64,000 nucleotides of DNA. It comes from Methanospirillum lacunae (GTDB taxonomy: Archaea > Halobacteriota > Methanomicrobia > Methanomicrobiales > Methanospirillaceae). The translations under genes and the position numbers were made by a program. Below are positions 16,891-26,322 of this stretch, in pieces; the first letter of the stretch is position 1, and each line of letters starts with the position of its first letter. The stretch is from NCBI RefSeq assembly GCF_046195335.1, contig NZ_CP176093.1; one strand, written 5' to 3'. The notes beneath the pieces were generated by a model. That model saw only the letters and a program-made list of their open reading frames with translations, made no database searches and was not told where the DNA came from.

Positions 16891-17400
16891 ATGGGAGATT
16901 TTACACAAAAGAGCGTAGTAAAGTCAGCTATGCGGAAACTTGCTACACCTATAGCAGACTATGCCACGTTCCATGCACTAATCCAGGATGTCCTGGAAAA
17001 TAATCCATGGGGATGTACAACGTACGAGTCCGCCGGGGTTGCAAAGCCGGCAGTTGAAAAAACAAAGGAAGCATACGCAGCCACCATTGTGTATGAAAAT
17101 GCAGAAGCAAAGACTGTCGGGAGCATTCCAATCCGGGGACCGACTATGGAGGCAGTGAATACTGCAGTGACCCAAATCACTGGATCTGCAGCAATCACCG
17201 CCGGTATGGGAGCCGGTGTGACTGCTTCACGTGATTCATCAGAGGACTCTTTCAGCTGCACTATAAAAGCCCATGCCAGTAACGGGGAACTCTATTCAGT
17301 CTCGTTTAAGAGGGACAGCGTCACTCTCTCCAGTTACGAGAATGATGCCATCAGAACCGGAATTGAAACCTGGGCTGACACGGTTGCCATCCTGGCATAA
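16891..17400 (+). CDS. hypothetical protein of the mobile element
   Basis: 169 residues, not recognised. No signal peptide or membrane segment. It begins with a helical segment (SAMRKLATPIADYATFHALI), then a small-residue-rich middle with alternating beta segments (VGSIPIRGPTMEAVNTAV, ITAGMGAGVTAS). The strong promoter and GGGGGA ribosome binding site suggest good expression. It leads a three-gene operon with two small secreted or membrane proteins, perhaps the structural or cell-surface module of the element. Confidence 0.6.
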   Translation: MGDFTQKSVVKSAMRKLATPIADYATFHALIQDVLENNPWGCTTYESAGVAKPAVEKTKEAYAATIVYENAEAKTVGSIPIRGPTMEAVNTAVTQITGSAAITAGMGAGVTASRDSSEDSFSCTIKAHASNGELYSVSFKRDSVTLSSYENDAIRTGIETWADTVAILA

Positions 17401-17426
17401 TCTCTTTTTTCATATCCGGGGGGAAT

Positions 17427-17972
17427 ATGAAGAGAGAATGCCTTATTGGGATTTTTTGTCTTATTGTAGCAGGTTTCGCAGGTGCCGATTATCTCGCAAC
17501 TTCGATACAGACTGATGGATCGGTAATACTTACCACTTCAGGTTCTGATATGAATGGATCATTTACATCCCGGGCAATGGCAATAGATACCTCTGAAGTG
17601 GCTTTGTCGGTTGGAGAAGGAGAGGGACTGGATACAGATCTTTCAGTGAAGAGTTCGGGTCCTGTTCTTGTATATGATTACGCCACAGGAAGAAACTCTA
17701 TCATTCCTGACTGGCTTGCATGTGCCTTTATTCAGCAAACCCAGAAACAAAATGATAATTCAGAACTCTTCTCCACAGGGATCCTAAACAAGGGAAGTTA
17801 TTCGGTCTCAAAAAGCATCAGACCGGATCTGTCAGGATCGTTGTATGTAAATGGATCCGGATTGATGAGTTTTGGATTACAGGATTCTGGAAATAATTCA
17901 TTGAGATCTATCGGGTTTGTTTCAGGGAACATGACGATCAATGATATCGTACAACATGGCGGGAGAGTATGA
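17427..17972 (+). CDS. hypothetical secreted protein
   Basis: 181 residues with an N-terminal signal peptide (MKRECLIGIFCLIVAGFAGA). The mature part is Ser/Thr/Gly-rich and probably beta-structured (QTDGSVILTTSGSDMNGSFT, SGSLYVNGSGLMSFGLQDSG), with several N-glycosylation sequons. GGGGGGA precedes the ATG. The stop overlaps the next gene by ATGA. Confidence 0.6.
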   Translation: MKRECLIGIFCLIVAGFAGADYLATSIQTDGSVILTTSGSDMNGSFTSRAMAIDTSEVALSVGEGEGLDTDLSVKSSGPVLVYDYATGRNSIIPDWLACAFIQQTQKQNDNSELFSTGILNKGSYSVSKSIRPDLSGSLYVNGSGLMSFGLQDSGNNSLRSIGFVSGNMTINDIVQHGGRV

Positions 17973-18214
17973 CCTGGGAGGTTATCAGTGGGGTTTTCGG
18001 GTGCACAACTGTTGTAAATGCCGTAATCGCTCTTATGATGGTTCGCCGGTATCTTGCACTTGCAACATCTTCAATGGAGTTTGCTTCATTAATTGTGTCC
18101 TCCATTGAGGAGAATGAAGATGGGACGATATCAGTAAATCCTCTTGTTCTTGCAGCAACTTCAATGGATCATTTAAGTCAGTTATCAGGGATGTTGAGAT
18201 GGATCAGGCTATAA
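17969..18214 (+). CDS. small hypothetical membrane protein
   Basis: 81 residues. One probable N-terminal transmembrane helix (VISGVFGCTTVVNAVIALMM) is followed by a soluble tail. It overlaps the preceding gene by four bases (ATGA) and is the last gene of the plus-strand operon of the element. Confidence 0.55.
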   Translation: MTWEVISGVFGCTTVVNAVIALMMVRRYLALATSSMEFASLIVSSIEENEDGTISVNPLVLAATSMDHLSQLSGMLRWIRL

Positions 18215-18284
18215 TTCGTGAAAATTACACACTATATTCCACGGACCTATAAACGAAAAAAGGGATATAAAAACTGATCAAGAC

Positions 18285-18527
18285 TTACAGTCCTGCACGT
18301 TCTACGATAATATCTGCAACCTGCTTGGCACTGGTGAACGGAAAATCACTCCCTTTCAGGAGGGTTCCTGCTTCACCGGCTGTCATTTTAACATCGCCAA
18401 CCTGACAGGTTGTGTCAGCTCCGGCAGGAAATGCCGCAATCAGTTTATCAGGTGTGTCTATGGGAAAGACAGCACCGGATAATGCCCCGGTTATCTGGGC
18501 ATGAATCTGTTCTTTCACAGATGACAT
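18285..18527 (-). CDS. MTH865-family protein
   Basis: 80 residues matching the archaeal MTH865-like family along its length (VKEQIHAQITGALSGAVFPI, DTTCQVGDVKMTAGEAGTLL, FPFTSAKQVADIIVERAGL). The family has a small helical fold and no assigned function. AAGGAG precedes the ATG at good spacing. It follows the 52-residue Cys-rich gene by 6 bp and is clearly co-transcribed with it. Confidence 0.85.
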   Translation of the reverse strand: MSSVKEQIHAQITGALSGAVFPIDTPDKLIAAFPAGADTTCQVGDVKMTAGEAGTLLKGSDFPFTSAKQVADIIVERAGL

Positions 18528-18533
18528 GAATAA

Positions 18534-18692
18534 TCACTCCTTGATCATGGATGATATATCGCCAACAGCTTTGGCAATCGAGCAGTCGTTACTATGGGTA
18601 CTGCATCCAAAGCAGGCGTTTTTCAGATGTGCGATAGACTCTTCAGCCTTTTCTTTGCTTACTTCTGTTCCTGTACAATTCCAGATCGGCAT
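18534..18692 (-). CDS. small four-cysteine protein upstream of the MTH865 gene
   Basis: 52 residues (starts MPIWNCTGTEVSKEKAEESI). The end of the protein has CFGCSTHSNDC, so with the N-terminal Cys four cysteines could bind a metal or cluster. GGTGAG lies 4 bases before the ATG. It ends 6 bp upstream of the MTH865 start, and its last codons contain that gene's ribosome binding site. I do not recognise a named family. Confidence 0.65.
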   Translation of the reverse strand: MPIWNCTGTEVSKEKAEESIAHLKNACFGCSTHSNDCSIAKAVGDISSMIKE

Positions 18693-18829
18693 GTGCCTCA
18701 CCATACATACCTTTGAGTGTTGTCATAATATACTTGAGCGTCATAATAATAACTAAGACGCTTTTTGCTACATTTGAATGACTCTAACAGTTATAATGAT
18801 ATATCCCCTATAATTGATAAGAAAAAACA

Positions 18830-19579
18830 ATGGACCAAACAGAACAGTCAGTGACCCCGGATGCACTCATGCATGAAATCCAACAAATCAGGGGAGATCT
18901 GAAGAAATTTTTTGAACGCACAAATCAGGTCCATCTCCAATCAATAATGGCAGATCTTAAACATGAGTATGGGGAAATTCTATCAAAAAACCATGTTGAA
19001 CGTGCAAAGGAATGCCTCTCCAGTAACATGGTGCATGATTGTGAAATGCATGATACCTGCTTTAAGGTCCTCCTTAATTTTCTTACCATCACATCAAACC
19101 ATATCAATGATGGAGAAATTACCGATGATCTTGTCCGATCTTACCGGACCCACTTAGATGAGATGCGTAAAAAAGGACCATCTGAACGATGTGATATCTG
19201 TTTTAACGAAGTCAGGCGTCTTTTTGAGAAGCAACTGGACCTGATGTCTTCACTGGGGATTCTAAAACAACAGAAATCAACTCTTCCTCTGTTGGATTAC
19301 CCGGAAGAGAAGATTGTTTCAGGAATAATAGAACCAATTGCAAGTACCCCACGATTTCAAATCCTTCAGGCAGTATCAGCAGAGACCAAGACATTTTCAG
19401 ATCTCTCCCAGCTAACCAAATTGAGAGGGGGAAATCTACTTTTTCACATAAAAAAACTCCAGGAAGCTGGGATGATTATCCAGAGACATGAACGGGGTGA
19501 TTATGTTATCACCGAAAAGGGATTCAAAGTGTTATCAGCAATACGGGAGGTTTATACAGGAATCGTGAATAAAGAATAA
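18830..19579 (+). CDS. winged-helix (ArsR-like) transcriptional regulator with Cys-containing N-terminal domain
   Basis: 249 residues. The C-terminal ~80 residues form a winged helix (RFQILQAVSAETKTFSDLSQ, LRGGNLLFHIKKLQEAGMII, GDYVITEKGFKVLSA). The N-terminal ~160 residues are mostly helical and contain scattered cysteines (KECLSS, HDCEMHDTCF, RCDICF), which could bind a ligand or metal. No ribosome binding site is seen, so it is probably leaderless. It may regulate neighbouring genes such as the divergent MTH865 operon. Confidence 0.8.
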   Translation: MDQTEQSVTPDALMHEIQQIRGDLKKFFERTNQVHLQSIMADLKHEYGEILSKNHVERAKECLSSNMVHDCEMHDTCFKVLLNFLTITSNHINDGEITDDLVRSYRTHLDEMRKKGPSERCDICFNEVRRLFEKQLDLMSSLGILKQQKSTLPLLDYPEEKIVSGIIEPIASTPRFQILQAVSAETKTFSDLSQLTKLRGGNLLFHIKKLQEAGMIIQRHERGDYVITEKGFKVLSAIREVYTGIVNKE

Positions 19580-19600
19580 TTCGAAAAACGAGGAAATAAG

Positions 19601-20644
19601 TTAGGTTGAAAGACCAAACATCTTTCTTGTTGTTTCTAAAGAATCTCCAGCCTTAAGTCCGCCACCATACAGGATCTTAATTGCTTCCTTGTCGAGATCA
19701 GTCAGATTTCGGTTTAAACCCTCAGTTCTGTAGAAGAAACTTTCTTTATTCTTATATGATGTCCCATGCAGACCCATACTGTAGAGAAGTCCTTTCAAAA
19801 TGTAATATCTCTGATCTTCCTCGCTTAAGGTATTTAAGAGATATACATAATCATCATTGACAATCCCGATCAATTCTCCTTTCTGATTTTTAAGCAGATG
19901 ATCTGAATCCTTTTTCTTATCATCATAATATTGTTGCAACATCTTTTCGGTGAATATTTTTATATTATAATAATTGTATGGAATCTCTGCATAATTTGAA
20001 TTCAGGAATCCAAGAGCAACATCTTCATCTTCGAACTCGGTAGTTCCAGATATTGAATTAAAGAGTGTAGCCAGACTTTTAACATAGTCAACTTCTGACT
20101 GAGTATAATACCCGTCAAGCCAGAACTGATATTTTTTATTTGATTTAAACAATTTCAGTTTTGCATTATCAAGACCGAATGCAATATCAAGCAAGTGAAG
20201 CACGACATCTTCTTTGTCAAAATCTTTTCCAACACTAACATTCTGACTCTCGATCTGCATCAGATCTCCTCTCAGGGTCAGACCTTTTGATGAAACAATT
20301 CCAAGAACGTAATCCTTGTCATTCTTTACTAAGTATTCATCTGAACCCATCTCTTTCTCAAGTTTCTCAAGTTCTGATGCCGGGACAATCCTGATATTAT
20401 AATATGTTTCACCAGCATTTGCATCGAGAGTAGTAGAACGGGATACTGTCTTTTTCTGTGTCTCTACAGGTTTGATTGTACTTACTGCCTCTTTCGCACT
20501 AGTATTTCCTTCAGAATGACTACTATTCACGGTTTGATTATGAGATGTATTTAGCTCATTTACACCAACCAGGGCAGTACATCCTGCAATCAGGACCAAG
20601 CAGAGTAGAATAATAATCAGTATTGAAACTGAAACAATCCTCAT
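19601..20644 (-). CDS. secreted lipoprotein, paralog 1
   Basis: 347 residues with a lipoprotein-type signal (IIIILLCLVLIAGC). A Ser/Thr-rich linker leads to two similar halves containing YYNIRI or YYNIKI segments. The C-terminal part (RYYILKGLLYSMGLHGTSY, LTDLDKEAIKILYGGGLKAG) resembles the end of DUF2927-type or zincin-like proteins, but no HExxH motif is present. It is paralogous to the divergently transcribed protein at 20925-21911. Confidence 0.75.
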   Translation of the reverse strand: MRIVSVSILIIILLCLVLIAGCTALVGVNELNTSHNQTVNSSHSEGNTSAKEAVSTIKPVETQKKTVSRSTTLDANAGETYYNIRIVPASELEKLEKEMGSDEYLVKNDKDYVLGIVSSKGLTLRGDLMQIESQNVSVGKDFDKEDVVLHLLDIAFGLDNAKLKLFKSNKKYQFWLDGYYTQSEVDYVKSLATLFNSISGTTEFEDEDVALGFLNSNYAEIPYNYYNIKIFTEKMLQQYYDDKKKDSDHLLKNQKGELIGIVNDDYVYLLNTLSEEDQRYYILKGLLYSMGLHGTSYKNKESFFYRTEGLNRNLTDLDKEAIKILYGGGLKAGDSLETTRKMFGLST

Positions 20645-20924
20645 ACTATCTTTATTATTTATACTATTATTTCAGCATTATGAAATAGCGCAATAAAAAC
20701 TGGCGATCGTATTTATAGATTCGTATTCTTGCAAATGCTTTTTAGTGTACTTTTATAATAGATTAGAAACAATAATTGATTGTACCTAATGCAATTAAAA
20801 TCAAAAATATCCCCTGTTAGTTGGTTATTTTTCATATTAAATGAAATTGATGACTAAAGGATATAGATATAATAAGCATTACGATTTGAAATGGAATAAT
20901 ATGTATCAAAGTGATATTGCATAT

Positions 20925-21911
20925 ATGAACAGAAAACTCACCCTGATATTATGGTACATCAGTATCCTGTTACTGCTCATGACATTGACAGGGTGTTGTG
21001 TAGGAGAGCAACCTAATAAGGACAATAGCGGACCTGATCTAAATTCTGGAGAATCAAAAGATTATATTATTCCTAATGTAACGATAGAAAAAGAATCAAA
21101 TCCAATTTATGAAGTAAAACTTGTTTCTCCTGCAATTATTGATAAGGTCAAGACCAATTCCAATAGTTTAGACAGGGTCTTAAAAATCGGAGCCGGGCTT
21201 ATGGTGGGCGTTTCAACACCAAATACGCTTTACCTAAACGGAAATCTTCACACCGACGAATACCTGCTAAAAAACAGGGATAATTTTGATTACAAGGATA
21301 AAATTACAGAGCATTTGATCTCAATCGTATATGGAAAAGATAGTTCCAACAATACCCTTCTGGTGTCAGAACCGGATTATATGATCTGGTTTAATGAAGG
21401 ATACATTTCAGACGACATCAATACATCCCTTGCATATGCACGAGAATTCAATGATCTTTCCACAACAGCACAATTCGAGGATGAATCTGTTCTCAAAGGT
21501 GATCTAAAAGATAACTATGCCAATGTTCCATATCGGTATTACCGGATTACTCTTACATCGCGGGAATCCCTTGATACGTACAAAAAGGACAAATACAAGT
21601 CAACAAAAGAGGAATTACTCAAAGACCAAAATGGGACTCTGGTTGGGATTATCGGACCTGAATATGTATATCTTTGGAATGGACTTGAAGGACAGGATCG
21701 GAGGTACTATATTCTGAAAGCCCTTTACTGGAATATGGGTATCCATGGGGAGACAACAAAAGAACCTGACAGTTTCTTCTATTCCAAAGCAAACTCATCT
21801 GCAACACTATCGGAATTAGATAAAGATGCAATCAGACTTCTGTATGGAGGAAGGATTACCTCTGGCATGAATGCTGATTCAATGAGAAAAGCACTTAATA
21901 TTAATCTTTAA
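20925..21911 (+). CDS. secreted lipoprotein, paralog 2
   Basis: 328 residues from the ATG at 20925, chosen because the lipoprotein signal (LTLILWYISILLLLMTLTGC) follows directly; upstream in-frame ATGs at 20841 and 20901 would put a hydrophilic tail before it. The layout matches the divergent neighbour: YEVKLVSPAIID, YRYYRITLTS, then RRYYILKALYWNMGIHGETT and LSELDKDAIRLLYGGRITSG. Function unknown; probably cell-surface. Confidence 0.75.
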   Translation: MNRKLTLILWYISILLLLMTLTGCCVGEQPNKDNSGPDLNSGESKDYIIPNVTIEKESNPIYEVKLVSPAIIDKVKTNSNSLDRVLKIGAGLMVGVSTPNTLYLNGNLHTDEYLLKNRDNFDYKDKITEHLISIVYGKDSSNNTLLVSEPDYMIWFNEGYISDDINTSLAYAREFNDLSTTAQFEDESVLKGDLKDNYANVPYRYYRITLTSRESLDTYKKDKYKSTKEELLKDQNGTLVGIIGPEYVYLWNGLEGQDRRYYILKALYWNMGIHGETTKEPDSFFYSKANSSATLSELDKDAIRLLYGGRITSGMNADSMRKALNINL

Positions 21912-21930
21912 TTAAAATTTTTTCGATATT

Positions 21931-22641
21931 ATGGACTCTATATCAGATTCTCTCATCATAAGATCAAATGAAGATATCTTTCTTATGCTGGATGATCTGC
22001 TCAAGAAACCTGATGCTGACTGGTGGGATGCTTTTTACGCTGATAAAACCAAACCTGTGCCTTTTTTTCGATGTATTCCCGATGAAAATTTACATTCATA
22101 TATTGAGCAGAATATCTTTACCAGGGGAAGGATACTTGATATCGGGTGTGGAATGGGTAGGAATGCGATTTATCTTGCTAAATGCGGCTTTATCGTAGAT
22201 GCGATAGACTTTTCCAGCACATCCATCAACTGGGCAGAACAGAATGCAAAAGAACACCATGTGAAGGTAAATTTCATACGTAATTCCATCTTTGACTATC
22301 AAGCCCCCACCCTCTATGATTATATATATGACAGCGGGTGCTTTCATCATATTAAACCACATCGAAGGATCCAGTATATCGCCATTATTTCAGATCTTTT
22401 AAAATCTGATGGGTATTTCGGAATGACCTGTTTCAACCAGACCGGAGGAGCAGATATCTCAGATTATGATGTGTACAAAGACAGATCCATGCATGGAGGA
22501 ATGGGTTATTCAGAGCAGAAAATCAGAAAAATTTTACAAGATCACTTTGAAATCGTTGAACTGAGAAACATGCAGAATTTGAAAGACAGTGATCTATTTG
22601 GAATGGATATGTTGTGGGCAATTCTGATGCGAAAGAAGTAA
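21931..22641 (+). CDS. class I SAM-dependent methyltransferase
   Basis: 236 residues. Motif I GRILDIGCGMGRNAIYLAKC, then VDAIDFSSTSINWAEQNAKE. The order of motifs resembles the TehB/thiopurine-methyltransferase-like group that methylates small molecules or metalloids (YDSGCFHHIKPHRR). It starts 19 bp after the lipoprotein gene and may be co-transcribed. The substrate is unknown. Confidence 0.82.
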   Translation: MDSISDSLIIRSNEDIFLMLDDLLKKPDADWWDAFYADKTKPVPFFRCIPDENLHSYIEQNIFTRGRILDIGCGMGRNAIYLAKCGFIVDAIDFSSTSINWAEQNAKEHHVKVNFIRNSIFDYQAPTLYDYIYDSGCFHHIKPHRRIQYIAIISDLLKSDGYFGMTCFNQTGGADISDYDVYKDRSMHGGMGYSEQKIRKILQDHFEIVELRNMQNLKDSDLFGMDMLWAILMRKK

Positions 22642-22883
22642 TCCCTAATCTAAAAACTCACAAATACCTAATAGAATATCATAATCTGTGAAACAGATTA
22701 TATCATCTCGGTAAACGAATAACCCAATTTCCTTTTTTTGGATTTTTCAGATTTTTCTATTTTTATCAATACTGAGCGATTGTGGAAAATGTTTTCACCA
22801 TATCTGAAATAAAATCGATCCATTAAATTACTAACATATCAATATTACTTAGCATTATTGATCACTCTCTCCTTTAGGTTACT

Positions 22884-24353
22884 ATGAATCTATCACCTTC
22901 ATCTCACATTTCAGTATCAGATTTTGCATATCAACACCGGTATATCATATTAGTTATCGTTTTAATTGATTCAATTATGGCCAGTCTTGACAGTAGTATG
23001 GTCAATATTGCTCTCCCTACAATTACCACTGTTTTTCATTCAACCCTCGCTGACTCACAATGGGTTGTAACAGCGTATCTGATAACAATGACCAGTCTGT
23101 TTATCATATGTGGAAAATTGTCTGAGTTTTTGGGGGTCTGCAAACTATTTACGATTGGATCGGTTGTCTTCACATTAAGCTCACTATGCTGTGGTCTCTC
23201 TGAAGATCTCAATCAATTGATACTCTTTCGTATTGTCCAGGGATTAGGTTCCTCAATGGTTGCAGGAATCAGTAGTGTCATCATATTCAGAGTATTTCCA
23301 TCAGGCGAGATCGGAAGAGCACTTGGGTTTAGCGGATCTATTTTTTCCATCTTCTCTCTCGTGGGACCGGCATTTGGAGGTATTATTAATGATGTTTTAG
23401 GCTGGAAATATATCTTTTTCGTCAATGTCCCTATTGGAATTGTCCTCTTTATCGCTAATCTGAAGTTCCTGAAAATTCCAGAGAAAATAACTCAAGACCC
23501 ATATTTTGATTGGATAGGAGCGGTAAGCCTGAGTTCACTCATCATCCTGTTCTTTGTAATATTTGGAGCAGTGCAATCTGGAACTCATGACTCGTATTTT
23601 ATTTTTCTTTCTATTGGCTCATTCCTATTGTCAATTGCAATATTCCTGTTTCATGAAAGCAGGTGCAAAAAACCGCTCATAGATCTGATGATATTCAAGA
23701 ACGGGAGATATATGGTGCCGGTTGTAAGTAGTCTGCTCCTTGGAATCTCTAACTTTTCACTTATTACACTAATACCATTTTATTTTGAGGGTGTTACCGG
23801 GATGAACTCCTTTGAGATTGGTATTATTCTTATGATAACCCCAATTGTTCAGATATTTGCCTCGAGTACTACAGGATGGATAATCGACCGATATAACTGG
23901 AGATACCTGGCCGGATCCGGGCTTCTGATAGTATCTCTTACGAGTTTGTGTACCGGTTATGCATTTGTTGCGATAAACATAGGGTTAATCCTGATTTTGA
24001 TGGTATTTCGCAGTATTGGAGTTAGTTTCTTTCAAAGTCAGAAGAGCATTGATGTAATGAATGCTCTCCCAAAAGAACAGATGGCTCTGGCATCCAGTGT
24101 CTCTACAACTGCTGGATGTTTAGGCAGTGCCTGCGGGGTTACGTTAGCTGCAATGTTGATGACAGGTGTTCTTCATTCTGCAGGATATTTTGGGCCGATA
24201 TTGCAGGCTAATCTCGGACTTCTTACATGGGCATCTGCAGTGGTTGTAATAATTACCGGAGTTTTATGCATTCCTGGAGCATGTGCATCATATATCCTGA
24301 AACGAAGACCGGTTTATGAGGAAAAAGTACCTTATCAGGATAACGGTTCGTGA
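22884..24353 (+). CDS. MFS multidrug exporter, DHA2 (14-TM) family
   Basis: 489 residues with about 14 hydrophobic helices. Family motifs are present: LDSSMVNIALPTI in TM1, SQWVVTAYLITMT in TM2, RIVQGLGSSMVAGISSVIIF (TM4), and FVNVPIGIVLF after TM6. It is like EmrB/QacA proton-driven exporters. It stands alone and may export a drug or a cell-made compound. Confidence 0.87.
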   Translation: MNLSPSSHISVSDFAYQHRYIILVIVLIDSIMASLDSSMVNIALPTITTVFHSTLADSQWVVTAYLITMTSLFIICGKLSEFLGVCKLFTIGSVVFTLSSLCCGLSEDLNQLILFRIVQGLGSSMVAGISSVIIFRVFPSGEIGRALGFSGSIFSIFSLVGPAFGGIINDVLGWKYIFFVNVPIGIVLFIANLKFLKIPEKITQDPYFDWIGAVSLSSLIILFFVIFGAVQSGTHDSYFIFLSIGSFLLSIAIFLFHESRCKKPLIDLMIFKNGRYMVPVVSSLLLGISNFSLITLIPFYFEGVTGMNSFEIGIILMITPIVQIFASSTTGWIIDRYNWRYLAGSGLLIVSLTSLCTGYAFVAINIGLILILMVFRSIGVSFFQSQKSIDVMNALPKEQMALASSVSTTAGCLGSACGVTLAAMLMTGVLHSAGYFGPILQANLGLLTWASAVVVIITGVLCIPGACASYILKRRPVYEEKVPYQDNGS

Positions 24354-24459
24354 AAGGATTACACAGTCGATCAACAAGGGAGATCTACAAAAAGAATACC
24401 AAATCGGCTGTTTTGATAAATATTACGTATAATGCTAAAATGAATATTCCCACAATTTA

Positions 24460-25425
24460 TTGGAGTCTGGTACAATAGAAATAATTCCCTTTCAATCAGA
24501 TCATGTGACCCAAGCCTGTAGTATAGTTGCTGATAATTATCGAGAGGAACGTGAATTTGTTCCTGAAATCCCTGTTTTGTCAGAATTTTTTGTCCCAGAG
24601 ATTTTTTTGAAGAATGGCCTTGGCGTTGCAGCAATTGATGATGGAGATCTTATAGGTTTCCTCTGCGGTTTTGGACCTATTGATAATCAATTCGGAGATG
24701 TAAAAGGAGTATTTTCTCCACTCCATGGGCATGGGGCAATACAGTCGGATCGAAAGAAAATATATTCGCTTCTTTATTCTTATGCTGCGAAAATATGGGT
24801 GAAAAAAGAGATATTTAGCCATTCTATAGCACTTTATGCTCATGATAATGGGGGAATAACGAGCTTTTTCCAAAACGGTTTTGGGATGCGTTGTATTGAT
24901 GCAATTAGATCATTTGATCCAATTTCAACACCATGTCTCAAAGAGTGTTCATATTATGAGATAACTACAGAAAAAGTCGAAGATATAGTACCATTGAATA
25001 ATGCCCTAATCTTACACATGCATCAAAGTCCGATTTTCATGCCGATCAAACATAGAAACCAGGCTGAAATCGTTAAAGATGTAAAAGAAGGATTGTTCAG
25101 ATATTTCTGTGCGTTCAAAGATGGAACCATTATTGGATATATGAAAGTTGGTGGTTCAGGGGAAAATTTCATTTCAAGACATAATAGTATGGTAAATATA
25201 TGTGGGGCTTACCTCCTTCCAGAGTATCGAGGACAAGGTATTGCGTCACAGTTATTGTCTTATATCCTCTCCCAGATGCAACGTGAAGGATACGACAGTG
25301 TAGGGGTTGATTTTGAGAGTATTAATCCACAAGCACGAGAATTCTGGTTACGATTCTTCACACCATATACAAACAGTCTTGTTAGAAGAATAGACGAAAG
25401 AAGTACTACAACATCGATAGACTAA
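24460..25425 (+). CDS. GNAT-family acetyltransferase, probably two-domain
   Basis: 321 residues. The C-terminal half has a clear acetyl-CoA-binding motif A (GAYLLPEYRGQGIASQLLSY) with the GYDSVGVDFESINPQAREFW end. The N-terminal half (SDHVTQACSIVADNYREERE) looks like a degenerate GNAT repeat. An in-frame stop at 24436 and no ATG before the conserved region make TTG at 24460 the likely start. Substrate unknown. Confidence 0.75.
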   Translation: MESGTIEIIPFQSDHVTQACSIVADNYREEREFVPEIPVLSEFFVPEIFLKNGLGVAAIDDGDLIGFLCGFGPIDNQFGDVKGVFSPLHGHGAIQSDRKKIYSLLYSYAAKIWVKKEIFSHSIALYAHDNGGITSFFQNGFGMRCIDAIRSFDPISTPCLKECSYYEITTEKVEDIVPLNNALILHMHQSPIFMPIKHRNQAEIVKDVKEGLFRYFCAFKDGTIIGYMKVGGSGENFISRHNSMVNICGAYLLPEYRGQGIASQLLSYILSQMQREGYDSVGVDFESINPQAREFWLRFFTPYTNSLVRRIDERSTTTSID

Positions 25426-25504
25426 TTTACGTACTAAAAAATTTCTTTTAATCTCAATTAAATTAAAATATTTATTTAGGATGAACCATAAACTAATATC
25501 CTAA

Positions 25505-26308
25505 ATGATTATTCCTGATTACGATCATCTCATCCGTACGATAGCTAATTCTGCAGATCAGGGACAGGTGATACAAGACATCAGGATTTATACCAACTGG
25601 GTCCTTGTAAAAACCAGTAGATGGTCACTTTCAACAATATTCCATGGTATGCCGGGCCTTGAGGACAAACCGGGAATGGACTCCTGGATGGGTGACTGGC
25701 TCGGAAAACCTGCTCTCGATTCAGCACTCGAATTACTCTCCTGCAAAGAGACACTTCGCCGTGCTGTTGGAATGGCCTGCCTCAAGTCGTTACTTCCGGT
25801 TCAGACCAGCATAATGTCTGGAAATGCCGTTATGATGATTGAAGCTGCTGCAGCACGGGCTCCAACCTGCTTTATCGGGTACTTTAAAGAAGCTGCAGAA
25901 TGGCGTGGAATGGGGAGACCGGTGAATATCGTTGAGCTCTTCCCACGACCTGGTGACATCCACTGGAATGATGCCGAAGAGGTACTTGCTGAGGCTCAAA
26001 TTGTACTTATGAGCGGATTGACCGTGGTTAATGAGACACTTGCTGAAGTAATCAGACGAACACCCAAAGCAAAAATCCGTGTTATGATGGGCCCGACCGT
26101 TCCGCCAAGTCCGGTTCTCTTTGATTGTGGGCTCGATCTCCTTGGAGTAACCTTGGTCAGTGACTGGACCCTGATGGCAAGGTATGCTGAACTCGGGGGA
26201 GGGAGTATTGCATACTCTCCACCCGGGGCACTTGAAAAGGTCAACCTGGTCCAGGATAGTAGAAAATTTAGTGCTCGTCTCAAAGAACTGACCGGACAGA
26301 GTAGATAA
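25505..26308 (+). CDS. DUF364 (putative heavy-metal chelation) protein
   Basis: 267 residues. The C-terminal Rossmann-like half carries the family signature: EVLAEAQIVLMSGLTVVNETLAEVIRRTPKAKIRVMM(interrupted here) then GPTVPPSPVLFDCGLDLLGV. The N-terminal half corresponds to the companion DUF4213 enolase-like domain in a divergent form. The family is thought, from structure and context, to chelate heavy metals; its reaction is not established. It forms an operon with xdhC (15-bp gap). Two more family members are at 38000-38911 and 58117-58965. Confidence 0.82.
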   Translation: MIIPDYDHLIRTIANSADQGQVIQDIRIYTNWVLVKTSRWSLSTIFHGMPGLEDKPGMDSWMGDWLGKPALDSALELLSCKETLRRAVGMACLKSLLPVQTSIMSGNAVMMIEAAAARAPTCFIGYFKEAAEWRGMGRPVNIVELFPRPGDIHWNDAEEVLAEAQIVLMSGLTVVNETLAEVIRRTPKAKIRVMMGPTVPPSPVLFDCGLDLLGVTLVSDWTLMARYAELGGGSIAYSPPGALEKVNLVQDSRKFSARLKELTGQSR

Positions 26309-26322
26309 GTAGAGGATATACG

